In this document: positions 8,734-18,436 of the stretch, one piece after another
How the letters are laid out: every line of letters begins with the position of its first letter
Numbering within the stretch: position 1 is the stretch's first letter
Assembly: GCF_000740775.1 (NCBI RefSeq)
Contig: NZ_JFGS01000003.1
Location: 1 to 64,000 of the forward strand
Reading direction: 5' to 3'
Length of the DNA: 64,000 nucleotides
From: Haematobacter missouriensis
GTDB lineage: Bacteria; Pseudomonadota; Alphaproteobacteria; Rhodobacterales; Rhodobacteraceae
Position numbers and translations under genes: made by a program
Notes under the pieces: model-generated
What the model saw: the letters and a program-made list of their open reading frames with translations, nothing else
What the model was told of the DNA's origin: nothing
Databases searched by the model: none

Positions 8734-9849
8734 CTAGCGGACAGGGAAGTCCAGTCGGAACATCGCACCACCATCCAGCGTGTTCCCGCAGGTCAGATCT
8801 GCCTCAAGCTGATCGCTGTAGATCGACAGGATCCGCATACCCAAACCATGACGTGCGGTCGGGTCGAAGTTGGGGGGAAGACCAGGCCCATTGTCCGAAA
8901 CGGAGAGAAGAAGCCGCCCCTCTCCCTCCGCGGCAAGGGCGACTTCGACAATCGGCAGACGCTCCTTTCCGGCATGCTTGATCGCATTGCCGACAAGTTC
9001 GGCCATGACCTGTCCGAGCGCAGTCGCGGCATTGACGGAAAGAAGCATCTCCTTCGGCACAAGGATCTCCGCCCGTACCGTTCCGGTCAGCGCCCGGTCA
9101 AGATCGGCGAGCAGGCCGGAGGCAAAAGCTGCCAGAGGCAGATGGTCGGATTCCGGATCGCGATAGAGCTGGTCGTGAACGCGGGCGAGGGTGGCGATTC
9201 GGCTTGCGGCCTGCGCCACGGCCTCGCGCAAGGCGGGGTCGGTATGGTTCCGGGCCTGCAGGTTCAGCAATCCGATGACAGCGGCGAAACTGTTTTTCAC
9301 GCGGTGGTCGATCTCGGCCAGCAAAACCTTCTGGCGTGCCAGCGCGGTATCTTTTTCCGCGACTTCGCGCGCCAGCGCCGCCGCCTGTTCCTCCAGCATC
9401 CGGCGTGCATTGACGGTCTCGGTCACATCGCGGGAGGAGGCGAGGATCAGACTGACTTCCCCCATCGGGTCGCGAACCGGTGTCACGGTGACCGACCACC
9501 ACCGGGGGGTTCCCTTGGCGGTCGGACAAAAAGCCTCGAATTCCGTCAGCTTGCCATCCCGGGCAGCCGCCAGCGCGGTTTCCAGCGTCTCCCTGGCTTC
9601 CAGTGGCCACATATTGGTCCACCGCAACCCGGCCACGGTGCCGAAGTCCTCGATCTCCATGGCGCACATGCCATTTTCACTCATGAAGGACACGCGTCCC
9701 TCGAGATCGATGAGCTTGATGCAATCCGGCGAGGCCCCGAGAATGCCAAGCGCAAATCCCGGCAGACCGCTCCCCATCAGGTCGAGGGCTCTGCGCGCCA
9801 GCATCTCCTTGTCGGAGGCGGGTGTGGCGTTCACCGACCGACCCCGCAT
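8734..9849 (-). CDS. PAS-domain sensor histidine kinase, HisKA_2 type
   Basis: A 371-residue soluble sensor kinase. Residues about 30-140 form a PAS domain. A coiled helix (AAALAREVAEKDTALARQ) leads to the HisKA_2 dimerisation region with phospho-acceptor histidine in EIDHRVKNSF, and the ATPase domain shows AELVGNAIKHA (N box), SDNGPGLP (G1) and HGLGMRI (G2). HisKA_2/HWE kinases in alphaproteobacteria often feed the general stress response or light/redox signalling. No response regulator gene is adjacent, so it is an orphan. It converges with the monooxygenase gene. Confidence 0.85.
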   Translation of the reverse strand: MRGRSVNATPASDKEMLARRALDLMGSGLPGFALGILGASPDCIKLIDLEGRVSFMSENGMCAMEIEDFGTVAGLRWTNMWPLEARETLETALAAARDGKLTEFEAFCPTAKGTPRWWSVTVTPVRDPMGEVSLILASSRDVTETVNARRMLEEQAAALAREVAEKDTALARQKVLLAEIDHRVKNSFAAVIGLLNLQARNHTDPALREAVAQAASRIATLARVHDQLYRDPESDHLPLAAFASGLLADLDRALTGTVRAEILVPKEMLLSVNAATALGQVMAELVGNAIKHAGKERLPIVEVALAAEGEGRLLLSVSDNGPGLPPNFDPTARHGLGMRILSIYSDQLEADLTCGNTLDGGAMFRLDFPVR

Positions 9850-10021
9850 GAAGCCGGGCTTCCGTGGTGGCTTGTCAGTTTGGCAAACATGGGGTTGCGG
9901 CAGAAATCCGGCATGAGCCCTCCCCCGGACAGGCGCAAGATGCGCTATCGGCTAGAGCAATGTAGGCGCTTTGGAGCGGGGGGGCAACGTGACATCCTGA
10001 TTCACAGGCGGGAATACAGTG

Positions 10022-10777
10022 TCAACGGACGGATTCAATGGGTCCATCCGCGCGACCGTGGATGAATTGCTGCAGATAGGGGTCGTCCGCCGCGTCCATC
10101 TGCTCCACTGGCCCAGTCCAGCGGATCAGCCCGTCGTGCAACATGGCGACCGTGTCCGCGATGGCTCGGACGCTGGTCATGTCATGCGTGATTGTCATGG
10201 CGGTCGCGCCCATTTCGCTCACGATCTCGCGGATTAGATCGTTGATGACGCCGGACATGATCGGATCGAGGCCGGTGGTGGGCTCATCGAAGAAGATGAT
10301 CTCGGGCTCCGCGGCAATGGCGCGGGCAAGGCCCACGCGCTTCTGCATGCCGCCTGAAAGCTCAGCCGGGAAAAGATCCGCTGTTTCCGGCTTCAGGCCG
10401 ACACGGCGGAGCTTCTCGATGGCGATTTCGCGTGCTTCCGCCTTGGGGCGCTTCAGGGAGCCGCGCAGCAGACGAAAAGCGACGTTCTGCCAAACCGTAA
10501 GGCTGTCGAACAGCGCGCCACCCTGAAAAAGCATGCCGAACCTGGCAAGGAAGGCGTCGCGATCCCCCTCCGTCACGTCATGGCCATCCACCTTGATGTC
10601 GCCGCTATCAGGGGTAACGAGGCCGAGCACGCATTTCAGCAGCACCGACTTGCCCGTGCCCGATCCGCCGATGATGACCATGCTCTTGCCTTTGGGGACA
10701 GAGAGGTTCACACCGCGCAGAACATGCTTCGGCCCAAAGGATTTCTTCAGCTCGGTGATCTCGATCATATCGGTCAT
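10022..10777 (-). CDS. mlaF: ABC transporter ATPase, MlaF-like
   Basis: A 251-residue ATPase. It shows Walker A GGSGTGKS, signature LSGGMQKRVGLARA and Walker B EIIFFDEPTTGLDP. This is the MlaF/Ttg2A family, which powers phospholipid movement between the two membranes. The ATG at 10775-10777 overlaps the stop of the permease gene (ATGA), so it is translationally coupled to MlaE. No mlaD-type substrate-binding gene follows, so the periplasmic partner must lie elsewhere. Confidence 0.88.
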   Translation of the reverse strand: MTDMIEITELKKSFGPKHVLRGVNLSVPKGKSMVIIGGSGTGKSVLLKCVLGLVTPDSGDIKVDGHDVTEGDRDAFLARFGMLFQGGALFDSLTVWQNVAFRLLRGSLKRPKAEAREIAIEKLRRVGLKPETADLFPAELSGGMQKRVGLARAIAAEPEIIFFDEPTTGLDPIMSGVINDLIREIVSEMGATAMTITHDMTSVRAIADTVAMLHDGLIRWTGPVEQMDAADDPYLQQFIHGRADGPIESVR

Positions 10778-11556
10778 GAGGCGAAGAAGAACTCCGTCAG
10801 AACATAATTGGAAGCGAGGATCAGGATGGAGGCGGCGACCACTGCGGATTTTGTCGCCCCGCCCACGCCCTGTGCACCTCGGCCGGAATTCATGCCGTAG
10901 TAGCAGCCGACCACCGCAATCAGGAAGCCGAACACCGCGCCTTTGACAAGTCCGGAGCCGATGTCCCAGCCCTGAAGGAAGTTCCATGTGTTGTGCAGAT
11001 AGGTCGCACCGTTGAAGCCAAGCCGGGTCACGCCGACCAGATAGCCGCCCATGATCCCGATGATGTCGCCGATCCCCACCAGCACCGGCACGGACAGCGT
11101 GGCGGCGAGCACACGGGGGACGGTCAGATATTTAATCGGATTGGTGGACAGCGTCGTCAGCGCGTCAATTTGCTCCGTCACCTTCATCGTGCCGATCTCC
11201 GCCGCGATGGAGGAGGCGACACGCGCGGCCACCATCAGCCCGCCCAGCACCGGGCCGAGTTCCCGTGTCATGCCGATGGCTACGATGGAGGGAACGACCG
11301 AGGAGGCATTGAACCGCGAGCCGCCCGCATAGATCTGGAGGGCGAGAGCGCCGCCCGTGAACAGCGCCGTCAACCCGACGACGGGCAGGCTGAGGTAGCC
11401 AATGGCAAGGAGTTGCTGCGCGAACTCGCGAAAGTAGAACGGCGGGCGAAAAAGATGGCTCACAGTCTGGGCCGCATAGATCGCGACCTGCCCGATGGAG
11501 GTCAGCAGCGACAGCACCATCCGTCCAAGGGTGGCGAGTGGAGAGAGCAGGATCAT
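10774..11556 (-). CDS. mlaE: MlaE-family ABC permease
   Basis: A 260-residue inner-membrane permease with about five to six hydrophobic segments and the family core GMTRELGPVLGGLMVAARV followed by AAEIGTMKVTEQIDAL. It partners the MlaF-like ATPase just downstream for lipid transport. The start overlaps the alr stop (ATGA), so alr, mlaE and mlaF look like one transcript. Confidence 0.9.
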   Translation of the reverse strand: MILLSPLATLGRMVLSLLTSIGQVAIYAAQTVSHLFRPPFYFREFAQQLLAIGYLSLPVVGLTALFTGGALALQIYAGGSRFNASSVVPSIVAIGMTRELGPVLGGLMVAARVASSIAAEIGTMKVTEQIDALTTLSTNPIKYLTVPRVLAATLSVPVLVGIGDIIGIMGGYLVGVTRLGFNGATYLHNTWNFLQGWDIGSGLVKGAVFGFLIAVVGCYYGMNSGRGAQGVGGATKSAVVAASILILASNYVLTEFFFAS

Positions 11557-12602
11557 CAGCGCGTCTCCCTGTAGGTCCGGCGATAGCGGGGGCCAAGCGA
11601 GGTCAGCACCTCATAGCCGATGGTGCCGATCACCTCTGCCAACTGGTCGGGCGTCTGGCTCGGGCCAAGGATGTCGAGATAGCCCGGCATCTCGTCCAGA
11701 TGCGACACGTCGGCAGTGATGAGATCCATGGAGACACGCCCGATGAGCGGGCAGGGCACGTCGCCCGCCCAGAGCGTTCCCTGGCCCGACAGCCGCCGGC
11801 TCAACCCGTCGGCGTAACCCGCGGCGACGGTAGCGATGAGCGTCGGCGCTGTTGCCTGCCAGGTTGCGGAGTATCCTACGATTTCCCCCGGCTCCACCGC
11901 GCGGATCTGCACCACGGGCAGCGACAGGCGAACTGTCTGGTTGGCCTCCGTAAAGGGCAGGCCGCCATAAAGACCGATGCCGGGGCGGGTGAGTTCGAAA
12001 TGGTAGTCGGGGCCGAGCAGGATGCCGCCCGTCGCGGCCAGCGACCGGGGCAGGCCGGTGCCATCCGTCATGCGGCGGAAACTGTCGAGCTGCGCGCGGT
12101 TCATAGGATGATCCGGCTCATCGGCGCAGGCGAGGTGCGACATCACGAAATCCGGCCCCTGCGCAACGGCGAGGCTGGCAACGGCCGCCCATTCCCCGGG
12201 TTCCAGTCCAAGCCGGTTCATGCCGGTGTCGAGCTGGATGCCGAAAGGATGACCGGGCAGCGCCTCGAAATGCCGGGTGAGCTGGTCAAGCGAATTCAGC
12301 ATCGGCGTCAGTTCGGCTTCCGCGATCAGCCGGGTATCGCCCTCCATGTGTCCGCCGAGCACGCAGACCTGCGGACCGGGGCCGAGCGCCTGCCGCACCC
12401 GCGCGCCTTCTTCCGTCATCGCGACGAAGAACCGCCGCGCCCCGGCGCGTGCGAGGGTCCGCGCCACCCGGTCGGCGCCGAGCCCGTAGGCGTCGGCCTT
12501 CACGACCGCGCCCGTCTGGGTCTGGGGGGAGGATGCCTGATCGAGCGCCCGCCAATTCGCGGCGATCGCGTCGAGATCAATGGAGAGGATGCCGCTTGCC
12601 AT
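11556..12602 (-). CDS. alr: Alanine racemase
   Basis: A 348-residue PLP enzyme interconverting L- and D-alanine for peptidoglycan. The lysine motif [10 protein letters not shown] that carries PLP is near residue 35, and the C-terminal barrel/beta domain contains the YSATW and GYADGL region with the second catalytic tyrosine. The start at 12602 gives [18 protein letters not shown], the expected family N-terminus; the frame is open further upstream but that extension overlaps the divergent GFA gene. It is first in the alr-mlaE-mlaF operon. Confidence 0.93.
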   Translation of the reverse strand: MASGILSIDLDAIAANWRALDQASSPQTQTGAVVKADAYGLGADRVARTLARAGARRFFVAMTEEGARVRQALGPGPQVCVLGGHMEGDTRLIAEAELTPMLNSLDQLTRHFEALPGHPFGIQLDTGMNRLGLEPGEWAAVASLAVAQGPDFVMSHLACADEPDHPMNRAQLDSFRRMTDGTGLPRSLAATGGILLGPDYHFELTRPGIGLYGGLPFTEANQTVRLSLPVVQIRAVEPGEIVGYSATWQATAPTLIATVAAGYADGLSRRLSGQGTLWAGDVPCPLIGRVSMDLITADVSHLDEMPGYLDILGPSQTPDQLAEVIGTIGYEVLTSLGPRYRRTYRETR

Positions 12603-12720
12603 GGCGGTTGTTTCGGCTGGCCCTCCGCGAAGGTCAAGGGGCAAGGCACCACAGGCGGTTGACCTTGGCGCAGACGGGCGACAGCTTTGCCGCACTTTCG
12701 CGGCGGAAAAGGGGCAGGGC

Positions 12721-13137
12721 ATGGAACGGAACGATGAACGGCTGGAGGGCGCCTGCCACTGTGGCAAGGTGCGTTTCAGCGTACGGCTTGCGGGCGGGCT
12801 GAACGCGGCCAGACGCTGCGATTGTTCCATTTGCGCGATGCGCGGTGCAGTAACTCTTTCGACGCGGCTGGCGGATTTCACCCTTCTGGGGGGCGCGGAG
12901 GTGCTGCGCACCTACCGGTTCAACACCGGGGTCGCGGAGCATCATTTCTGCGGAAACTGCGGGATCTATACGCATCACAAAAGGCGTTCCAACCCGGATC
13001 AATTCGGTGTGAATGCCGCCTGTCTGGGAATCAGCCCGTTCGATTTTGCCGAAGTTCAGGTGAACGACGGAGTTCATCACCCCGCGGACGGCAGTGAAAG
13101 CCGGGTGGTGGGTGTGCTGCGTTTCGAGCGCCTCTGA
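12721..13137 (+). CDS. GFA-family zinc-binding protein
   Basis: A 138-residue GFA/CENP-V domain protein with the zinc ligand pattern CHCG, CDCSIC and [10 protein letters not shown]. Family members include glutathione-dependent formaldehyde-activating enzyme and many of unknown role. It is divergent from alr with about 118 bp between. The start at 12721 follows a GGGGCAGGGC ribosome site. The substrate is not predictable. Confidence 0.82.
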   Translation: MERNDERLEGACHCGKVRFSVRLAGGLNAARRCDCSICAMRGAVTLSTRLADFTLLGGAEVLRTYRFNTGVAEHHFCGNCGIYTHHKRRSNPDQFGVNAACLGISPFDFAEVQVNDGVHHPADGSESRVVGVLRFERL

Positions 13138-13398
13138 GCGCTTTGATGTGAGGCGAGGCGTGCCAGGGATCGTGCGAGCGGTGCACCGGTCCGCCTGCAG
13201 GTCTTCTTCGGCGAGCGGATTGGCCTTAGCAGCGACAAGGGCTGCGGCTCTCCGAGCTTCCAGACTGCCAACTCCCAGTGAGGCCCGCCCCCGGAAGGTC
13301 GCACCGAAAGTGCGACCTAAGCAGAACAGTCTCCCTTGAGGTCAGGTTGCTGCCCTCAAGCGCAGGTTGACGGCGCTTTGACCAAACGGGAGAGCTTC
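13138..13398. other. Non-coding region downstream of the GFA gene
   Basis: No gene is recognised here. The stretch contains one strong hairpin (13297-13317, listed separately) and runs directly into the octamer array. Confidence 0.6.
13297..13317. terminator. Hairpin between the GFA gene and the repeat array
   Basis: A perfect 8-bp stem GGTCGCAC/GTGCGACC closes a CGAAA loop. It lies 160 bp past the GFA stop. No run of T follows on either strand, so intrinsic termination is uncertain; it may protect or process the 3' end. Confidence 0.4.
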
Positions 13399-13854
13399 GC
13401 TGCCACGCTGCCACGCTGCCACGCTGCCACGCTGCCACGCTGCCACGCTGCCACGCTGCCACGCTGCCACGCTGCCACGCTGCCACGCTGCCACGCTGCC
13501 ACGCTGCCACGCTGCCACGCTGCCACGCTGCCACGCTGCCACGCTGCCACGCTGCCACGCTGCCACGCTGCCACGCTGCCACGCTGCCACGCTGCCACGC
13601 TGCCACGCTGCCACGCTGCCACGCTGCCACGCTGCCACGCTGCCACGCTGCCACGCTGCCACGCTGCCACGCTGCCACGCTGCCACGCTGCCACGCTGCC
13701 ACGCTGCCACGCTGCCACGCTGCCACGCTGCCACGCTGCCACGCTGCCACGCTGCCACGCTGCCACGCTGCCACGCTGCCACGCTGCCACGCTGCCACGC
13801 TGCCACGCTGCCACGCTGCCACGCTGCCACGCTGCCACGCTGCCACGCTGCCAC
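13399..13854 (+). repeat. 57 perfect copies of the octamer GCTGCCAC
   Basis: The 456 bp are exactly 57 uninterrupted copies of an 8-bp unit, with no substitution seen. Because 8 is not a multiple of 3, every forward frame reads the same 8-residue cycle (AATLPRCH) and every reverse frame reads VAAWQRGS, so all six frames are open through the array. It lies in the intergenic region between the convergent GFA gene and dnaB, 86 bp past the dnaB stop. The perfection implies recent expansion or continuing slippage. Confidence 0.97.
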
Positions 13855-13879
13855 GCGCTGAAGCAGGTCACCTGCACAG

Positions 13880-13928
13880 CAGCCCCGTGTCGATGGGGGC
13901 TGGCTAGCGGCAGGTTATGCCTGCCGCT
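13880..13928. other. Two hairpins between the octamer array and dnaB
   Basis: The first stem pairs CAGCCCC (13880-13886) with GGGGCTG (13896-13902). The second pairs AGCGGCAGG (13906-13914) with CCTGCCGCT (13920-13928). They lie just past the dnaB stop and could form its 3' end, although no T tract follows on the minus strand. Confidence 0.5.
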
Positions 13929-13939
13929 GTAGCAGTAGC

Positions 13940-15430
13940 CTAAAACCCCGCGTCGATCCCCTGCTGCCATGGCTTCACGAGATTGCCGAATCGGGTGAAG
14001 CGTCCCTCGAAGGACAGCTCCACCGTGCCGATCGGCCCGTGACGCTGTTTGCCGATGATGACCTCGGCCTTGCCATGCACCCGTTCCATGGCCTCCTGCC
14101 ACTTCGCCATCGCTTCGAGATTGTCGTCGCCCGGCTTTTCCCGCTCCCGGTAATATTCGTCGCGATAGACGAACATCACCACGTCGGCATCCTGTTCGAT
14201 GGAGCCCGATTCGCGCAGGTCGGAGAGCTGGGGTCGCTTGTCCTCGCGGCTTTCGACCTGACGTGAAAGCTGGGAAAGGGCGACAACGGGGATGTCCAGT
14301 TCTTTGGCGACGGCCTTGAGGCCCTGCGTGATCTCGGACACTTCGTTCACCCGGCTGTCCTTCGCCGTGGCGGGGCGGAGAAGCTGGAGATAGTCCACCA
14401 CCAGCAGATCCAGACCGTGCGTCCGCTTGAGCCGCCGCGCCCGCGCCGCCATCTGGCTGATCGGCAGCGCCGGCGTATCATCGATGTAGAGCGGGCAGGC
14501 CTCCAGCGCTTTTGCGGCCTCAACGAAGCGGCGGAATTCGGCCTCCGTCATGTCGCCCCGGCGTATCTGCTCGGAGGGCACCTCTGCCGCTTCCGACAGG
14601 ATCCGGGCGGCAAGCTGCTCGGCCGACATTTCCAGGCTGAAGAACCCGACCACGCCCCCATCCACCGCGCCTTCGGAACCGTCCGGCATCCGGCCGCGCT
14701 TGAAGTTCTTCGCGACATTGAAGGCGATATTGGTGGCGAGTGAGGTCTTGCCCATCGACGGCCGTCCGGCGAGGATCAGCAGGTCCGAGCGGTGCAGACC
14801 GCCGAGCTTCTTGTCCAGATCGACAAGGCCGGTGGAGACGCCCGCCAGGCCGCCATCCCGCTGATAGGCGGCGTTGGCGACGTTCACTGCATCGGTCACG
14901 GCCTTCAGGAAGGACTGGAACCCGCGCTCCGCCACCCCCTGCTCGCCGAGCTTGTAGAGCCGCTGCTCCGCCTCGACGATCTGCTCCTTCGGCTCGCTCT
15001 GCACATCGACCTTGGCCGCCTTCGCGGCGATGTCGCGGCCCAGCCCGATCAGTTCCCGCCGGACGGCGAGATCGTAGATCATCTGCGCATAGTCCCGCGC
15101 CCCGAAGGAGGAGATGGCCGCCCCGGCAAGGCGCACCAGATAGGCCGGTCCGCCCAGTTCCTTGAGGCCCTGGTCGTCCTCAAGGAATGCCTTCAGCGTC
15201 ACCGGTGAGGCGAGCGCGTTCTTGACGATGCGAGAGGCCGCGATCTCGAAGATCCGCTGGTGGACGGGGTCGTAGAAATGCTCGGGCCGCACCAGACTGG
15301 CGATGCGGTCGTAGATGTCGTTGTTCGTGAGAATCGCGCCCAGCAACTGCTGCTCGGCCTCGATATTGTGGGGAAGAACCTCTGCCTCCGGCTCGGCAGC
15401 GGCCTGGATCGCCCTTAGTTCGGTCATCAT
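13940..15430 (-). CDS. dnaB: Replicative DNA helicase DnaB
   Basis: A 496-residue hexameric helicase that unwinds DNA ahead of the replication fork. The N-terminal primase-binding domain begins PHNIEAEQQLLGAIL. The RecA-like C-terminal domain has Walker A GRPSMGKTSLATN, Walker B LLVVDYLQLL and a conserved QLSRQVESR. Two adjacent ATG codons (15430 and 15427) follow GGGCAGG; spacing slightly favours the second. The long frame open to 15523 is not needed. The gene ends beside the octamer array. Confidence 0.95.
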   Translation of the reverse strand: MMTELRAIQAAAEPEAEVLPHNIEAEQQLLGAILTNNDIYDRIASLVRPEHFYDPVHQRIFEIAASRIVKNALASPVTLKAFLEDDQGLKELGGPAYLVRLAGAAISSFGARDYAQMIYDLAVRRELIGLGRDIAAKAAKVDVQSEPKEQIVEAEQRLYKLGEQGVAERGFQSFLKAVTDAVNVANAAYQRDGGLAGVSTGLVDLDKKLGGLHRSDLLILAGRPSMGKTSLATNIAFNVAKNFKRGRMPDGSEGAVDGGVVGFFSLEMSAEQLAARILSEAAEVPSEQIRRGDMTEAEFRRFVEAAKALEACPLYIDDTPALPISQMAARARRLKRTHGLDLLVVDYLQLLRPATAKDSRVNEVSEITQGLKAVAKELDIPVVALSQLSRQVESREDKRPQLSDLRESGSIEQDADVVMFVYRDEYYREREKPGDDNLEAMAKWQEAMERVHGKAEVIIGKQRHGPIGTVELSFEGRFTRFGNLVKPWQQGIDAGF

Positions 15431-15714
15431 GATCCTGCCCTTTGCGACGCCCCCGCAGGCAGGCGGGCCGTCGTCTTCTGTCAAGCGACTGTCATACTCC
15501 CTATGGCGCCCGGCCAAAAGCACGGGAAAACCCTGTGGATAAGACTCGCCTCTGCCTGTGTGTAATCCTGTATATCACAGGCTGCGCCGCGGCGCGCCCC
15601 GAATGTTGGGGTCGGCCTGCGGTGCGACACCGCATCTACCCGATTCCGCCGCGCCGCCGAAACAGGACAGTCCACAGCGGGGTTCCTGTCTCGGCGGATT
15701 TCCGCAGACTCCTC
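15431..15714. other. Intergenic region between pyrE and dnaB
   Basis: About 280 bp without a convincing gene. It lies upstream of dnaB (minus strand) and downstream of pyrE (minus strand), so it should hold the dnaB promoter. I could not fix a promoter with confidence. Confidence 0.4.
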
Positions 15715-16389
15715 TCAGGCGTGACGGCCCTGCCAGCCGCGGGGATCGTTCAGGAACTCCTCCACCCCGTCCAGCGTGGTGGCGTCAAAGCTGCCCGCGG
15801 CCTTTGCTTCCGCGAGCATGTCCCACCAGGTGCAGAGATGATGAAGCTGAACGCCATGATCGGCGAGACGCTGTTCTGTGCCCTCGAATATGCCGTAGAA
15901 GAAGATCACCGCGGTATGGTTGCAGCTCGCACCGGTTTCGCGGATCGCATCGACGAAGGAGAGCTTCGATCCGCCGTCGGTGGTGAGATCCTCCACCAGC
16001 AGCACGCGCTGACCCTCGGTCATGGCGCCCTCGATCCGGGCGTTCCGGCCATAGCCCTTGGGCTTCTTGCGGACATAGCTCATCGGCAGTCCCATCCGCT
16101 CCGCCACGAGGGCCGCGAAGGGGATGCCCGCCGTCTCGCCGCCGGCAATGTTGTCGAAAGCCTCGAAGCCCGCGTCCCGAAGCACCGTCATCGTCAGGAA
16201 GTCCATCAACGTGGAGCGGATGCGCGGATAGGAGATGAGCTTGCGGCAGTCGATATAGGTCGGCCCCTTCAGTCCGGAGGCGTAGGTGAAGGGAGTGGCG
16301 GCGTTGAAATCGACCGCCCCGATCTCAAGGAACATGCGGGCGGTGAGGCGGGCGATTTCCTCTCTGGAAGGGAAACTCGTGGGGATCAT
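15715..16389 (-). CDS. pyrE: Orotate phosphoribosyltransferase
   Basis: A 224-residue type I phosphoribosyltransferase that converts orotate and PRPP to OMP, the fifth step of pyrimidine synthesis. The PRPP-binding motif [13 protein letters not shown] is clear, with the lysine-rich loop [11 protein letters not shown] before it. It lies 69 bp downstream of pyrC but behind a hairpin with a following T run, so expression may be partly independent or attenuated. Confidence 0.94.
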   Translation of the reverse strand: MIPTSFPSREEIARLTARMFLEIGAVDFNAATPFTYASGLKGPTYIDCRKLISYPRIRSTLMDFLTMTVLRDAGFEAFDNIAGGETAGIPFAALVAERMGLPMSYVRKKPKGYGRNARIEGAMTEGQRVLLVEDLTTDGGSKLSFVDAIRETGASCNHTAVIFFYGIFEGTEQRLADHGVQLHHLCTWWDMLAEAKAAGSFDATTLDGVEEFLNDPRGWQGRHA

Positions 16390-16419
16390 GCAGGATTTCC
16401 TTGGACGAAGGGTCTTTTG

Positions 16420-16446
16420 AAAAGGCCGCCCGGTGAGGGGCGGCCC
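16420..16446 (-). terminator. Intrinsic terminator or attenuator between pyrC and pyrE
   Basis: On the minus strand a GC-rich stem pairs GGCCGCC (16439-16445) with GGCGGCC (16424-16430), with a loop of about 8 nt, followed by TTTTC. It lies 13 bp past the pyrC stop and about 31 bp before the pyrE start. That is the right position to end the pyrC transcript or to attenuate pyrE. Confidence 0.6.
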
Positions 16447-16458
16447 GAAGCGGAGGTG

Positions 16459-17493
16459 TCAGGCGACGGCCCAATGGACCGGGAAACCCGCGTCGAAAAC
16501 GGTGACCGGCCCAGCCCCCGTCTCGATCCTGGTCGGAAAACGGGTGGGCGCTTCCCGCTTGACCAGCGTCAGGGTGGCCTCGTTCGCGGGCAGGCGGTAG
16601 AAGGCCGGGCCGTTCAGGCTGGCGAAGGCCTCCAGTTGGTCGAGGGCCTTCTCCTCTTCGAACACATGCGCCAGAAGCGGCATGGTGTTCGTCGCGGTGA
16701 AGCAGCCCGCGCAGCCGCAGGCGCTTTCCTTCGCCGCATCCGCATGCGGCGCGGAGTCGGTGCCGAGGAAGAAGCTGGCTGCGCCGGAGGTGGCCGCCTC
16801 GCGTAGCGCGATACGGTGTTCCTCGCGCTTGGCGACGGGAAGGCAGTAGTAGTGCGGCTTGATCCCGCCCACGAGAATGTGGTTGCGGTTGATGATCAGG
16901 TGGTGCGTGGTGATCGTGGCGGCGATGTCATCCCCGCCGTTCTTGACGTATTCCACACCGTTGCGGGTAGTGATGTGTTCCATGACCACGCGAAGGCCTG
17001 GTGTCTTCTGCCGCAGCGGCGCCAGAACACGCTCGATGAACACGGCTTCCCGATCGAAGATGTCCACGGCAGGATCCGTCACCTCGCCATGCATGCAGAG
17101 GGGCAGGCCGATCTCCGCCATCGTTTCCAGAACGCCCCGCACCTTTTCCAGGTCGCGGACACCGGAAGCGGAGTTCGTCGTGGCCCCCGCGGGATAGAGC
17201 TTGACCGCCTTTACCAGACCGGAGGCATGGGCGGTGGCGACATCCGCCGCCTCCGTCGTCTCTGTCAGGTAGAGCGTCATCAGCGGCTCGAATGCCTGTC
17301 CCTCCGGCAGCACGGAGAGGATGCGGTCGCGGTATTGTCGGGCGTCATCGCCCGTCACCACGGGCGGAACAAGGTTGGGCATCACGATGGCGCGGGCGAA
17401 ATCGCGGCTTTCGGGCAGGATGCCTTGCAGCATCGCGCCGTCGCGCAGATGCAGGTGCCAGTCGTCTGGGCGGCGAAGGGTGATCTGGGTCAT
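16459..17493 (-). CDS. pyrC: Dihydroorotase, PyrC type
   Basis: A 344-residue zinc amidohydrolase that cyclises carbamoyl-aspartate to dihydroorotate. Metal and catalytic motifs are HLHLRDG near residue 13, [11 protein letters not shown] with the bridging lysine, CMHGE, EHITT and the aspartate in TDSAPH. The start at 17493 gives the short class II dihydroorotase N-terminus [19 protein letters not shown]; the longer open frame overlaps the divergent ureD gene. Confidence 0.94.
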   Translation of the reverse strand: MTQITLRRPDDWHLHLRDGAMLQGILPESRDFARAIVMPNLVPPVVTGDDARQYRDRILSVLPEGQAFEPLMTLYLTETTEAADVATAHASGLVKAVKLYPAGATTNSASGVRDLEKVRGVLETMAEIGLPLCMHGEVTDPAVDIFDREAVFIERVLAPLRQKTPGLRVVMEHITTRNGVEYVKNGGDDIAATITTHHLIINRNHILVGGIKPHYYCLPVAKREEHRIALREAATSGAASFFLGTDSAPHADAAKESACGCAGCFTATNTMPLLAHVFEEEKALDQLEAFASLNGPAFYRLPANEATLTLVKREAPTRFPTRIETGAGPVTVFDAGFPVHWAVA

Positions 17494-17608
17494 GAGCCCG
17501 GCCCCTAGCATGCTCCGGCCTGCCGCGCAATTTCTCCCGGTGATTCGCAGGCCTCTTCCCCTGGGCCCTGCTTTCCGGGCATGGTGCGCAGCAAAGAGCG
17601 GAGAGACG

Positions 17609-18424
17609 ATGCAGGGCAGGCAGGCATATCGGCTGGAACGGGTGCGGGGCGCAGCGGAAGTCACGCTCTCACATCGCGCTGATGCTGTCCGCCTCGACAA
17701 GCTGGGGCAGCAGGGGTCCGCCAAGGCGTTTCTGCCGCGTGTGCATGGGCCGGTTCCGGAAGTGGTTTTTCTCAACACCGCGGGCGGGCTCACGGGGGGG
17801 GACCGGCTTTCCTACCGGCTGGCCGTCGGGGCAGGGGCGGCGGTGACCGGTACCACCCAGACAGCCGAGCGGGTCTATTCCAGTACCGGCGATCTGGCGG
17901 AGGTGGAGGTTCGCCTTCTCGCCGAGGCGGGCGCACGGCTCCACTGGTTGCCACAGGAGACGATCCTGTTCGACCGCGCGCGCCTTGCCCGCCACACGCG
18001 GGCCGATCTGGCAGGCGATGCGGAGCTTCTTCTTGTGGAAACGCTGGTTCTGGGCCGCGCGGCAATGGGGGAGGAGGTGCGAAGCCTCGATCTCCTCGAC
18101 CGGCGTGAGGTGTGGCGCGACGGGCGCCCGGTGTTTCTGGAGCCGCTGCGCCTGGGAGGTTACTCGCAGGGGCGGGCGGCGCTGATCGGCGCGCATCGGG
18201 CGATGGCGACCCTTGCGCTCCTGGCCCGTGGTGCGGAAGATGCAGTCGGACCGCTGCGCTCCGCGCTGGGCGGGATGAATGGAGTGGAGGCCGGGGTTTC
18301 GGGCTGGGACGGTCGTTGTCTTGTCCGTCTTGCTGCGGAACGGGCGGCAGCGCTCCGGCAGGCGCTGCGCCTGGCCATGGAAGTAGTGCGGGGTGCTCCC
18401 CTTCCCCGCGTTTGGCAGTTGTGA
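17609..18424 (+). CDS. ureD: Urease accessory protein UreD
   Basis: A 271-residue UreD/UreH family protein that forms the platform with UreF and UreG for nickel insertion into urease. The family region [17 protein letters not shown] is present. The ATG at 17609 follows GGAGAGACG. It is first in the urease cluster and 115 bp from the divergent pyrC, so the promoter of the operon should lie between them. Confidence 0.92.
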   Translation: MQGRQAYRLERVRGAAEVTLSHRADAVRLDKLGQQGSAKAFLPRVHGPVPEVVFLNTAGGLTGGDRLSYRLAVGAGAAVTGTTQTAERVYSSTGDLAEVEVRLLAEAGARLHWLPQETILFDRARLARHTRADLAGDAELLLVETLVLGRAAMGEEVRSLDLLDRREVWRDGRPVFLEPLRLGGYSQGRAALIGAHRAMATLALLARGAEDAVGPLRSALGGMNGVEAGVSGWDGRCLVRLAAERAAALRQALRLAMEVVRGAPLPRVWQL

Positions 18425-18436
18425 GGACGAGAACAC

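Noticed and set aside
13356-14102. Long repeat-protein frames across the octamer array on both strands
   Set aside because: All six frames are open only because the unit contains no stop in any phase. Starts are TTG or GTG without ribosome sites, and one frame is a shadow of dnaB.
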